A stretch of DNA of 6,587 nucleotides from an uncultured Corynebacterium sp. (lineage in GTDB: Bacteria; Actinomycetota; Actinomycetes; Mycobacteriales; Mycobacteriaceae), in the NCBI RefSeq assembly GCF_902489365.1, contig NZ_CABTZR010000098.1, forward strand, positions 1-6,587, read 5' to 3'. The notes under the pieces are model-generated. The model did not search any database, was not told the DNA's origin, and was given only the letters and a program-made list of their open reading frames with translations. Each line of letters begins with the position of its first letter. Within the stretch, counting starts at the first letter, position 1. Positions 1 through 6,533 of the stretch are shown in pieces. The position numbers and the translations under genes are program-made.

Positions 1-990
1 CCGTTTGCCACCATTGAACCCAATGTCGGCCTCGTTGAGCTCCCCGATTCCCGCCTGAACCGCCTTGCGGAAATCTTCAACTCCGAGCGCATCCTTCCGG
101 CTACCGTGTCCTTCGTGGATATCGCCGGCATCGTGGAGGGTGCGTCTAAGGGTGAAGGTATGGGCAACGCCTTCCTCGCCAACATCCGTGAGGCCGATGC
201 CATCTGCCAGGTGGTGCGCGCCTTCGCCGATGAGAACGTGATCCACGTCGACGGTGAGGTCAATCCGGCGCACGACATCTCCGTTATTAATACCGAGCTC
301 ATCCTCGCGGACCTGCAGACCATCGAGAAGGCCCTGCCGCGCTTGGAAAAGGAAGCCCGCAAGAACAAGGACCTAGCAGAGACCGTGGAGGAGACCAAGA
401 AGGCCCAGGCCATCTTGGAAGATGACCGCACCCTCTTCGCCGCTTCCAAGAGCAACGAGATCGACCTATCCCTCCTGCGCGAGCTGCACCTCATGACCGC
501 GAAGCCCTTCCTCTATGTCTTCAACTCGGATGAGGCCGTGCTCACCGATGACGCCAAAAAGGAGGAGCTGCGCCAGCTTGTCGCCCCTGCGGAATGCGTC
601 TTCCTCGATGCCCAGACCGAAACCGACCTCCTTGAGCTCGATGAGGCGGAGGCACTGGAACTGCTCGAGTCGGTGGGCCAGGAAGAGCCTGGCTTGGCGA
701 CGTTGGCCAAGGCCGGCTTCGCCACCCTCGGCTTGCAGACCTACCTGACCGCAGGCCCGAAGGAAGCCCGCGCATGGACCATCAAGCAGGGTTCTGCGGC
801 TCCGCAGGCTGCGGGTGTTATCCACACCGACTTTGAGAAGAAGTTCATCAAGGCCGAAATCGTCTCCTTCGATGACCTAGACGCCGCTGGCTCCATGGCT
901 GAGGCCCGCAACGCTGGCAAGGTGCGCCAGGAGGGCAAGGAGTACATCATGCAGGATGGCGACGTCTGCGATTTCAAGATCGGCGGCTAA
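1..990 (+). CDS. ychF: YchF/OLA1-family P-loop ATPase, 5'-truncated by the window edge
   Basis: This is an Obg-related P-loop NTPase of the YchF/OLA1 family. Family members usually prefer ATP to GTP, bind ribosomes and are linked to stress and redox responses. The frame is open from base 1 and encodes 329 residues before TAA. It starts at PFATIEPNVG, which lies about residue 33 in full-length YchF (about 360 aa), so only the short N-terminal piece with the P-loop is missing. Visible parts, numbered within the fragment: the G3 region DIAG followed by GASKGEG (about 40-53); a charged, coiled-coil-like helical insert rich in E and K (about 105-150); the G4-like NSDEA (175-179), where the family has NVDE; and the C-terminal TGS-like domain (about 240-329) with the family signatures RAWTIK, PQAAGVIHTDFEK and MQDGDV. 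A GTG at 106 is an internal valine codon, not the true start. The next gene follows on the same strand after about 30 bases with no terminator. Confidence 0.97.
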   Translation, partial: PFATIEPNVGLVELPDSRLNRLAEIFNSERILPATVSFVDIAGIVEGASKGEGMGNAFLANIREADAICQVVRAFADENVIHVDGEVNPAHDISVINTELILADLQTIEKALPRLEKEARKNKDLAETVEETKKAQAILEDDRTLFAASKSNEIDLSLLRELHLMTAKPFLYVFNSDEAVLTDDAKKEELRQLVAPAECVFLDAQTETDLLELDEAEALELLESVGQEEPGLATLAKAGFATLGLQTYLTAGPKEARAWTIKQGSAAPQAAGVIHTDFEKKFIKAEIVSFDDLDAAGSMAEARNAGKVRQEGKEYIMQDGDVCDFKIGG

Positions 991-1021
991 CTCGTGCGCT
1001 CATAGTGCGTAGGCTGTGGGC

Positions 1022-2212
1022 ATGAGTATCGCCCACATCCTAGACCGCGCAGCAGAGGCCACGCAGTGGCAAGAAGCTCTCTACAAGGATCTCCACCAGC
1101 ATCCTGAGCTCAGCATGGAGGAGGAGCGTACCCGCGGTGTTATCGCGGATAAGCTCCAGGAGTTTCCAGGAGTTGAGGTGCTGGAATTCGGCGGGGGAGT
1201 AGTCGGCATCCTCCGCAACGGCGAAGGAGCGACCGTTTTGGAGCGCGCCGATTTCGACGGCCTGCCGATCACAGAGGACACCGGCCTGGACTACTCCGCT
1301 ACGGGCGAGGCAATGCACGCCTGCGGCCACGATGCCCATGTGACCGCTTTGTTGGGTGCCACGGAGGCGCTGGCGAAGGCCGCTGACGCGTGGTCCGGTA
1401 CCTTCATCGCCCTGTTCCAGCCGGGCGAAGAGACCGCCGAGGGTGCTCAGTCCATGGTGGACGCGGGCCTCACCGATAAAGTCCCCACCCCTGACGTGGC
1501 CTTTGGCCAGCACATCTTCATTGATAAGAATGCCCCCGCTGGCAGCGTACTCATCGCGTCCGGCCCGGTCTTGTCTACAGCGACCTCACTCACCGTCACC
1601 GTTTATGGTAACGGTTCTCATGGCTCGATGCCGCACCTCAGCGTTGATCCGGTGGTGCTCGCCAGCTCCATCGTTCTGCGGCTGCAAACAGTTGTCTCCC
1701 GTGAGGTCGACCCTCACCACTTCGCCGTGTTGACCGTTGGCGCCCTGCAGGCGGGATCGAAGGCCAATATCATTCCGGGTTCGGCGACTTTATGCATCAA
1801 CATCCGTGCCTATGACGAAGACGTCCGGGATCACATCGTTGAGGCGATTCACCGCATTGTTAAGGCGGAGTGCCGGGCAGCGATGTCCCCGCGCGAGCCG
1901 GAGATCCTGCAGAGCGATAATTTCCCCCTCACCGTCAACGATGAAGACGTGACCGAAAAGGTGCGCGCCCAGCTTATCGACGTCCTGGGGAGCGGCAATG
2001 TCCTCGATATGGAGCCGTGGACCGCATCGGAGGACTTCTCGCGGATCCCCGATGCCTTCGGCGCTCCCTATTGCTTCTGGGGCTTCGGCGGCCGTACCGA
2101 TGGCGCATCAATTCCCAACCACAACCCGCGCTTTGCGCCGGAGCTGCAGCCGACGCTGACTACCGCGACCCAGGCACTCATCGCCGCAGCCTACGCCTAC
2201 GTGGGTAATTAA
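1022..2212 (+). CDS. M20-family (M20D-like) metal-dependent amidohydrolase
   Basis: Likely a cytoplasmic zinc or manganese enzyme of the HipO/aminoacylase/IAA-amino-acid hydrolase group, which cleaves N-acyl bonds of amino acids or small amides. The actual substrate cannot be read from the sequence. From ATG at 1022 it is 396 aa, normal for the family. The full metal and catalytic set is visible: HACGHD (99-104, with Cys101 and His103), QPGEE (catalytic Glu136, metal Glu137), GQH (His164) and PNH near the C-terminus (His377). The lid/dimerization domain lies at about 180-290 and includes GSHGSMPH. The usual LRADMDALPI motif reads ERADFDGLPI here. An in-frame GTG at 1016 is an alternative start two codons earlier. 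ATG 1022 is preferred because the only weak ribosome-binding core (AGG at 1011-1013) is 8 bases from it and only 2 from the GTG. The gene probably shares a transcript with ychF and converges on the regulator gene, overlapping it by 4 bases. Confidence 0.92.
   Translation: MSIAHILDRAAEATQWQEALYKDLHQHPELSMEEERTRGVIADKLQEFPGVEVLEFGGGVVGILRNGEGATVLERADFDGLPITEDTGLDYSATGEAMHACGHDAHVTALLGATEALAKAADAWSGTFIALFQPGEETAEGAQSMVDAGLTDKVPTPDVAFGQHIFIDKNAPAGSVLIASGPVLSTATSLTVTVYGNGSHGSMPHLSVDPVVLASSIVLRLQTVVSREVDPHHFAVLTVGALQAGSKANIIPGSATLCINIRAYDEDVRDHIVEAIHRIVKAECRAAMSPREPEILQSDNFPLTVNDEDVTEKVRAQLIDVLGSGNVLDMEPWTASEDFSRIPDAFGAPYCFWGFGGRTDGASIPNHNPRFAPELQPTLTTATQALIAAAYAYVGN
2209..2212. other. Convergent 3' ends overlapping in a TTAA palindrome
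   Basis: The plus-strand amidohydrolase stops with TAA at 2210-2212, and the minus-strand regulator stops with TAA read from 2211 to 2209. The palindrome TTAA therefore carries both stop codons. No GC-rich hairpin followed by a T run is visible on either strand around it, so transcripts of the two units probably run some distance into each other. The overlap is seen directly; the transcriptional consequence is inferred. Confidence 0.9.
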
Positions 2213-3051
2213 TCCTCCATCGCCGATTGCACCACGGAGAGTACCGTGCGCCGCGCCGCGGAATCATCGAGGTGGGAATCCACCAGCGTGACGAGCGCCT
2301 CCAAAACCAGCAGGAAGGCCACTCGGGAGGCATCCTGCAGCTCCGCGCGAAACGTCCCATCAGGGGAGGGGATGACCAGCGTGTAGGAGGCGAGCTCCGC
2401 CAGGGGCGAGGAGGTAAACGAGGTCAGCGCGATGAGCTTTGCACCCGCTTCGAAGGCTGCGGTGGCGGCGTTGAGCGTGAGCGTGGTTGATCCGGATCCG
2501 GAGACCACGAGGCACACACTGTCTTTATCTAATTGCGTCGCGGCGATGTGCTGGCCCATGGCCTCCGCTACGAACTCGGCGGGGCGCCCGATGCTTGTCA
2601 GTCGCAGCGCCATGGTTTGCGCTAGGGGAGCGGAGAGGCCGTTGCCCACGACGAGGACGCGCCTGGCCTGTGTCAATACCTCCACCGTTGCGGTCAGCTC
2701 ATCCTCGTTGAGCAGGGCAGTGAGCCCATGCAAGTAGTTGCTAAAGGAGGCAATCTCGGCGGACATGCGGCCGACGTGGGTGGAGTCGGCGTCAGGAAGC
2801 GGTTTCGGGCGCTGCGCGATTTCCTGCGTGAGCGCTACGCGCAGTTGCTGGTATCCGTCATAGCCCAGCGCCTTTGCGGTGCGGATGACGGAGGTACGCG
2901 ACGTTCCCACCTTAGCCGCCAGCTGGTCCGCAGTGGCGTGGAGGACAAAGTCCATGTCCTCCAAAATGGCTTGGGCCACGCGCTGCTCGATGGGCTGCAG
3001 GCTCGGCATGCGCGTAGTGATGTGTGCGGACGGCGGGGCGAAATCAATCAT
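2209..3051 (-). CDS. RpiR/MurR-family transcriptional regulator (HTH + SIS domain)
   Basis: A 280-aa DNA-binding regulator. The N-terminal RpiR-type helix-turn-helix spans about residues 17-75, with the core at TADQLAAKVGTSRTSVIRTA (40-59). A linker of about 45 residues leads to a C-terminal SIS domain (about 128-235) with VLVVGNG (132-138) and the ligand-loop-like SGSGST (184-189). In this family the SIS domain usually senses a phosphorylated sugar, and members act as repressors or activators of nearby genes. The frame is open up to 3264, but the first 71 residues of that longer version are low-complexity and overlap the permease coding sequence. The start is therefore placed at ATG 3051, 13 bases after the permease stop. 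Met15 (3009) is an alternative start just before the conserved helices. No Shine-Dalgarno sequence is visible before either ATG, so translation may be coupled to the permease or start from a leaderless transcript. As last gene of the transporter operon it is the likely local regulator. The family call is firm; ligand and target sites are unknown. Confidence 0.9.
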   Translation of the reverse strand: MIDFAPPSAHITTRMPSLQPIEQRVAQAILEDMDFVLHATADQLAAKVGTSRTSVIRTAKALGYDGYQQLRVALTQEIAQRPKPLPDADSTHVGRMSAEIASFSNYLHGLTALLNEDELTATVEVLTQARRVLVVGNGLSAPLAQTMALRLTSIGRPAEFVAEAMGQHIAATQLDKDSVCLVVSGSGSTTLTLNAATAAFEAGAKLIALTSFTSSPLAELASYTLVIPSPDGTFRAELQDASRVAFLLVLEALVTLVDSHLDDSAARRTVLSVVQSAMED

Positions 3052-3064
3052 GGGAGGACAAGAA

Positions 3065-3883
3065 TCAGGTGAACGTGGAGGCCACAATCCGGCGGCGAAT
3101 GGCGCCGGAGATGGCGTCGATGGACATGGTGATGACGATGACCACGATGAGCAGGACGCCGACGACGTCCCACTGGCGGTATTGGGTATAGCCGGTGAGC
3201 ATATCACCGATGCCACCGACACCAATGAGGCCGAGGACCGCGGAGGTACGCACGTTGATCTCAAAGCGATAGAGCGCCAGGGATGCTAATTCAGGCTGGA
3301 CGATTGGCCACGTTCCCCAACGCACCATTTCTGCGAGGGTGCCGCCAGAGGCTTTGACGGCCTCAGCCGGGCCGGTCGGCGCGGTTTCGATGGCCTCATA
3401 GGTCCACTTGGCATGTGTACCGATGCCGCCGATCGCCAAGGCGAGCGCACCTGTAAAGGGAGTGAGTCCAGTGACTGTCAGGATAATGATGGCGATGATG
3501 ATCTCCGGGACCGCGCGGATGATGGCGAAGAGCGCGCGCAGCGGCAGGCATACCCAGCCAGGGGAGACAGTGTTCGCGGCGAGGACGCCGAGGATTGTAG
3601 AAAGCACTACGCCAAGAAGCGCGCCGATCCACGCCATGGCCACGGAGCGCCACGTCTGGAGGAGTGCTTCACCAAGCTTGGACCAGTCCGGGTTCGAGAA
3701 CATGAGTACGAGGTAGTGCCAGATGTTGGCGGGGAGCTCTTTGAGCGCGGACAAGTTGACATCGATGTAACCGAAAGACAGCGCGAGGATGACCAAAATT
3801 CCGGCCCACGCAGCCCAAACACCCCAGCTGCGGGAACGTGAAGGTAGCGCGGATGGTGCAGTTGCTGGAAGTGCAGTGCTCAT
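3065..3883 (-). CDS. phnE: PhnE-type ABC transporter permease (second of two)
   Basis: This is an inner-membrane channel subunit of a phosphonate/phosphate-ester-type ABC importer, 272 aa. Hydrophobic segments lie at about residues 20-40, 80-103, 114-136, 141-155, around 202-216 and 239-259. The cytoplasmic EAA loop that docks on the ATPase is EAVKASGGTLAEMVRW (174-189). It is followed by the PhnE hallmark YRFEINVRTSAVLGLIGVGGIG (195-216). IRAVPE (122-127) is another family signature. The start codon sits in an ATGA overlap with the preceding permease. A good ribosome-binding site (GAAAGAGG at 3889-3896) lies 5 bases upstream, which supports this start. It probably pairs with the other PhnE as a heterodimer, since the two are only distantly similar outside the shared motifs. 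Substrate specificity comes from the binding protein, so the exact cargo is uncertain. Confidence 0.93.
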   Translation of the reverse strand: MSTALPATAPSALPSRSRSWGVWAAWAGILVILALSFGYIDVNLSALKELPANIWHYLVLMFSNPDWSKLGEALLQTWRSVAMAWIGALLGVVLSTILGVLAANTVSPGWVCLPLRALFAIIRAVPEIIIAIIILTVTGLTPFTGALALAIGGIGTHAKWTYEAIETAPTGPAEAVKASGGTLAEMVRWGTWPIVQPELASLALYRFEINVRTSAVLGLIGVGGIGDMLTGYTQYRQWDVVGVLLIVVIVITMSIDAISGAIRRRIVASTFT

Positions 3884-4674
3884 CGCAACCTCTTTCGCAG
3901 GTTGACGGATACGACCTCGAGGGTGATGACGACGACGAGCAGCTCCAGCACGATGGCGGAAAGCGCATCGTAGCGATAGAAGCCACGGACCTCATCGATG
4001 AGCAAGCCAATGCCACCCGCGCCCACGAGTCCCAATACCGCGGAGATACGGACGTTGAGTTCGAGAGAGTAAATGACCTGGCTGGCAAAGGCAGGCCAGG
4101 TTTGTGGGAGAGCAGTCACACGATTGATCTGATTCTGCGTACCACCAGCGGCGCGGCCGGCCTCCATGTAGGAGTCATCAGCGGAGTCGATCGCTTCAGA
4201 GACGAGCTTGACCACGATGCCGACGTCGAAAAGCACCAGCGTAATAATGCCCGGGAGGGCACCCACGCCGAGCATGGCGACGAGGATGGTGGCGTAGACG
4301 AGGTCGGGTACCGCGCGGATAACGTTGACGATACCGCGCACGAGTGTGCGCCACGGCGTCGACGGATTCGTCGGGCGCGCAGCCCACAACGACAGCGGAA
4401 GGGCAATCACCGCGGAGATGGCGGCACCCACCACGGCCATGGCTAGGGTCTCGAGCAGAGGCTCCCACGTGCGCGGAAGGATCGACCAATCCGGGGTGAA
4501 CATCTGCGCGAGCCTGTCGGCACCGTTGCGCCAGTTGCGCGCGATCTGACCCAGGTGGATGTCAATTCCGCCCCAAGCGGGGATGCACGTGGCGATGGTC
4601 AGCGCGATGAACGCGGCGAGCCCACCGAGAATGCCGGGCCAGTTGCGCTGACGAGGAGGAAGCACGGCTGTCAT
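3880..4674 (-). CDS. phnE: PhnE-type ABC transporter permease (first of two)
   Basis: Membrane channel subunit of the same importer, 264 aa. Hydrophobic segments fall at about 12-33, 75-98, 112-136, 140-158, 208-223 and 228-250. The EAA loop reads EAGRAAGGTQNQINRV (171-186), followed by LELNVRISAVLGLVGAGGIG (204-223), the conserved PhnE region. It shares IRAVP (119-123) and the SAVLGL-G-GGIG stretch with its neighbour, so the two are paralogues of one family. Elsewhere, including the N-terminus, they differ widely. The start ATG overlaps the phnC stop in an ATGA tetranucleotide, with AAGGGAG (4681-4687) six bases upstream, so translation is probably coupled to phnC. Two-permease phn operons are known in other bacteria, and both proteins look intact here. 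Confidence 0.93.
   Translation of the reverse strand: MTAVLPPRQRNWPGILGGLAAFIALTIATCIPAWGGIDIHLGQIARNWRNGADRLAQMFTPDWSILPRTWEPLLETLAMAVVGAAISAVIALPLSLWAARPTNPSTPWRTLVRGIVNVIRAVPDLVYATILVAMLGVGALPGIITLVLFDVGIVVKLVSEAIDSADDSYMEAGRAAGGTQNQINRVTALPQTWPAFASQVIYSLELNVRISAVLGLVGAGGIGLLIDEVRGFYRYDALSAIVLELLVVVITLEVVSVNLRKRLR
3889..3896 (-). promoter_or_regulatory. Ribosome binding site of the second phnE
   Basis: GAAAGAGG on the minus strand, five bases before the ATG at 3883 and within the end of the first phnE. It supports the start in the ATGA overlap. Confidence 0.65.
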
Positions 4675-5471
4675 ACTGTGCTCCCTTGGCTCCCCAGCTG
4701 GTCCTCCTCGCGGATCCGGCGGCCATAAATGGCCTCGAAATCCTCCACGGTGGACCCCTGGGCGGGGCCATCGAAAACGATCTTGCCGTGGCGAATGCCG
4801 ATGATGCGTGTCGCGTAGTCCTGGGCCAGGTCCACAAGGTGCAGGTTCACCAATGTGGTGAGGTCACGTTCGGTATTGATGCGGCGGAGATCCTTCATGA
4901 CGGAGTGCGCGGTAGGCGGGTCGAGGGACGCCACGGGTTCATCGGCCAACATAATGGCCGGCTTCTGGGAGAGGGCGCGGGCGATGGCCACGCGCTGCTT
5001 TTGGCCGCCAGACAAGGCACCGGCCTTGTTCCACGCCTTGTCGAGGATGCCCACGGATTCCAATGCCTCGGCGATAACCGCTTTGTCCTCAGCAGTAGAG
5101 ATACCTAACAGCGTGCGCCAGCCAGGGTTGTGGGAGAAGCGGCCAACGAGCACGTTGGCGAACACACTCGCGCGATCTGCCAGGTTGAACTCCTGGAAAA
5201 TCATGCCGATGCGGCCACGGAGCTTACGCAGCTGGGAGCCTTTCGCGGCGGAGATCTCGTGGGGGCCAACGAAGATTTTTCCGGACGTCGGCTTAACGAG
5301 CCCGTTAATGCTGCGGATGAACGTGGACTTACCGGAACCCGAGAGGCCGACGATGGCGACGAATTCACCGGGGGCGATGTCCACGGAGACGTCGTCAAGC
5401 GCCAGCGTTCCGTTGGGGTAGCGCACCGAGACATTCTCGAACCGAATGCCCCACGCCTTCTCCTCCGTCAT
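4671..5471 (-). CDS. phnC: PhnC-type ABC transporter ATP-binding protein
   Basis: Cytoplasmic ATPase that powers the importer, 266 aa. All nucleotide-binding motifs are intact: Walker A GLSGSGKST (42-50), Q-loop Gln93 in IFQEFNL, ABC signature LSGGQKQR (153-160), Walker B IMLADE (173-178), D-loop SLD (182-184) and H-loop His211. The stretch NLHLVDLAQDYATRIIGIRHGKIVFDG (209-225) matches the PhnC subfamily pattern, where the H-loop is followed by DLA.-YA.RIIG. This sets it apart from generic amino-acid or methionine transporter ATPases. The start ATG has AGAAAGG (5478-5484) six bases upstream. The gene follows phnD after a 45-base spacer and overlaps the first phnE by 4 bases. Subfamily assignment is confident; the transported compound is not fixed by this subunit. 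Confidence 0.95.
   Translation of the reverse strand: MTEEKAWGIRFENVSVRYPNGTLALDDVSVDIAPGEFVAIVGLSGSGKSTFIRSINGLVKPTSGKIFVGPHEISAAKGSQLRKLRGRIGMIFQEFNLADRASVFANVLVGRFSHNPGWRTLLGISTAEDKAVIAEALESVGILDKAWNKAGALSGGQKQRVAIARALSQKPAIMLADEPVASLDPPTAHSVMKDLRRINTERDLTTLVNLHLVDLAQDYATRIIGIRHGKIVFDGPAQGSTVEDFEAIYGRRIREEDQLGSQGSTV
4681..4687 (-). promoter_or_regulatory. Ribosome binding site of the first phnE
   Basis: AAGGGAG on the minus strand, six bases before the ATG at 4674 and inside the last codons of phnC. It supports the start in the ATGA overlap. Confidence 0.65.
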
Positions 5472-5477
5472 GGGGAA

Positions 5478-5484
5478 CCTTTCT
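5478..5484 (-). promoter_or_regulatory. Ribosome binding site of phnC
   Basis: AGAAAGG on the minus strand, six bases before the ATG at 5471. It lies in the 45-base phnD-phnC spacer, which otherwise shows no clear hairpin or terminator. Confidence 0.7.
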
Positions 5485-5516
5485 GAGTGGGAAATGGGCA
5501 GTGGAGGAGCGCGAAC

Positions 5517-6509
5517 CTACTGCGCGAAGCGCTCGTTGACCTTGCGCGCCATGTCAATGGATTCCTTCTTAGCCGGAACCCAGTCGGTGATATCGAAGAT
5601 GGCGGACATCGTGTCTGGGTCGACCTCAGAGAAACCATCCATGAGTTCGGTGATTTCCTTGCGGCGCTCTTCTGGGACATCGTCCGAAATGACGACGCCG
5701 CCGTTGGGGTACATGTCGGTGTATCCGAAGACGACGAGCTTCTCAGCCAAGTCAGGAGCCTCGGACGAGTCGATGGTGGAGCGTGCGTCCCAGAAGCTAA
5801 AGCCCACCTCGGCATCGCCGTTGTAAACCGCCATGATGGAAGCATCGTTGGAGGTCACCGGGACCTTCTTGAGGTTATCGACGTCGATACCCTGGGACTC
5901 CATCGCCATGACGGGCAGCTGGTAGCCGGCCGGGGAGGTGGCGCCGAGCATAGCGACGGTGGTCTCACCATCGATCTTCTTCAGTGCCTCGAGGCCCTTC
6001 GGTCCCTGACCCTTGTTCTCGTCTGCGGTGGCGGTGCCGTTGCAGTACAGGTACTCGGCGCCGCTGGCAGCGTAGGTGGACTTGACTGGCTCATCTTCGC
6101 AGTACTTGTCCGGGTTGTTGGTGACAAACTGGCCGGCGTAGGAATCTGCACCGAAGCGCTCATCTTGCAGCACGGCGTGAGCACCGTACATGTCTTCAGC
6201 GGAGGCCAGCTGTGCAGCGGAGGCGATGGCGATGTCAGCCTGGCCGGAGCCGATGGCCTCGACGGCGGCCTGGTAATCCTTGGTCACGACACCCTCGACC
6301 TCCACGCCGAGCTCTTCAGAGAGGTAATCGGTCAGCGGCTTCGCGGTGGTCACCAGGTCATTGACCTTCTCGTTCGGGATGAGCGCGAGGGTGAGCTTCT
6401 CATCGGAGCCCTTGGCAGAATCGGAACCGTTATCGGAGTCGGAAGAGCAGGCGGTGAGGGAGAGGGACAGGGTAAGGGCGGTGGCGGCAAGAGCGGTGAA
6501 GCGGCGCAT
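5517..6509 (-). CDS. phnD: PhnD-type phosphonate/phosphate-compound-binding lipoprotein
   Basis: Extracytoplasmic, membrane-anchored solute-binding protein, 330 aa, that delivers ligand to the PhnE channel. It has a lipoprotein signal: MRR, a hydrophobic core, then lipobox LTAC with Cys21 as the lipidated residue. A flexible Ser/Asp-rich linker follows. The mature part begins LTLALIPNE (39-47), as in the Phosphonate-bd (PF12974-like) family. Other family features are the QADIAIASAAQ segment (90-100) and the loop GATSPAGYQLP (189-199), which corresponds to the phosphonate-gripping STSG-type loop of PhnD. Phe229-Trp230-Asp231 in the second lobe lies where ligand-facing residues are expected. 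Unusual is a segment of roughly 30-35 residues (about 131-168) with Cys137 and Cys156, which may form a disulfide. Ligand may be a phosphonate, phosphite, phosphate or an organophosphate; the sequence does not decide. The start has AGAAAG (6519-6524) nine bases upstream. It lies 24 bases after the stop of another gene on the same strand. Confidence 0.93.
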   Translation of the reverse strand: MRRFTALAATALTLSLSLTACSSDSDNGSDSAKGSDEKLTLALIPNEKVNDLVTTAKPLTDYLSEELGVEVEGVVTKDYQAAVEAIGSGQADIAIASAAQLASAEDMYGAHAVLQDERFGADSYAGQFVTNNPDKYCEDEPVKSTYAASGAEYLYCNGTATADENKGQGPKGLEALKKIDGETTVAMLGATSPAGYQLPVMAMESQGIDVDNLKKVPVTSNDASIMAVYNGDAEVGFSFWDARSTIDSSEAPDLAEKLVVFGYTDMYPNGGVVISDDVPEERRKEITELMDGFSEVDPDTMSAIFDITDWVPAKKESIDMARKVNERFAQ

Positions 6510-6518
6510 AATGAATGT

Positions 6519-6524
6519 CTTTCT
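6519..6524 (-). promoter_or_regulatory. Ribosome binding site of phnD
   Basis: AGAAAG on the minus strand, nine bases before the ATG at 6509. It fixes the phnD start and shows that phnD initiates independently even though it sits close behind an upstream gene. Confidence 0.65.
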
Positions 6525-6533
6525 GTGAGTGTG

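Noticed and set aside
466..825. 119-aa open frame on the minus strand inside ychF
   Set aside because: It lies wholly within the confidently identified ychF coding sequence, has no family resemblance, and is the kind of long shadow frame expected in GC-rich genes.
3052..3264. N-terminal extension of the regulator by 71 residues
   Set aside because: The extension is low-complexity Ser/Pro-rich sequence out of frame with, and overlapping, the permease gene; the recognisable RpiR fold begins after ATG 3051.
3838..4446. 202-aa plus-strand open frame antisense to the permeases
   Set aside because: It is rich in D, H, E and R with no recognisable domain, and it mirrors the codon pattern of two intact phnE genes on the other strand.
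4671..4788. QGSTV occurring twice near the PhnC C-terminus (residues 228-232 and 262-266)
   Set aside because: The two copies use different synonymous codons and the surrounding sequences differ, so a recent duplication is unlikely; best treated as chance.
5472..5516. Possible attenuator or terminator between phnD and phnC
   Set aside because: The 45 bases contain near direct repeats (AGTGGG and AGTGGA) but no stable inverted repeat and no T run, only the phnC ribosome-binding site.
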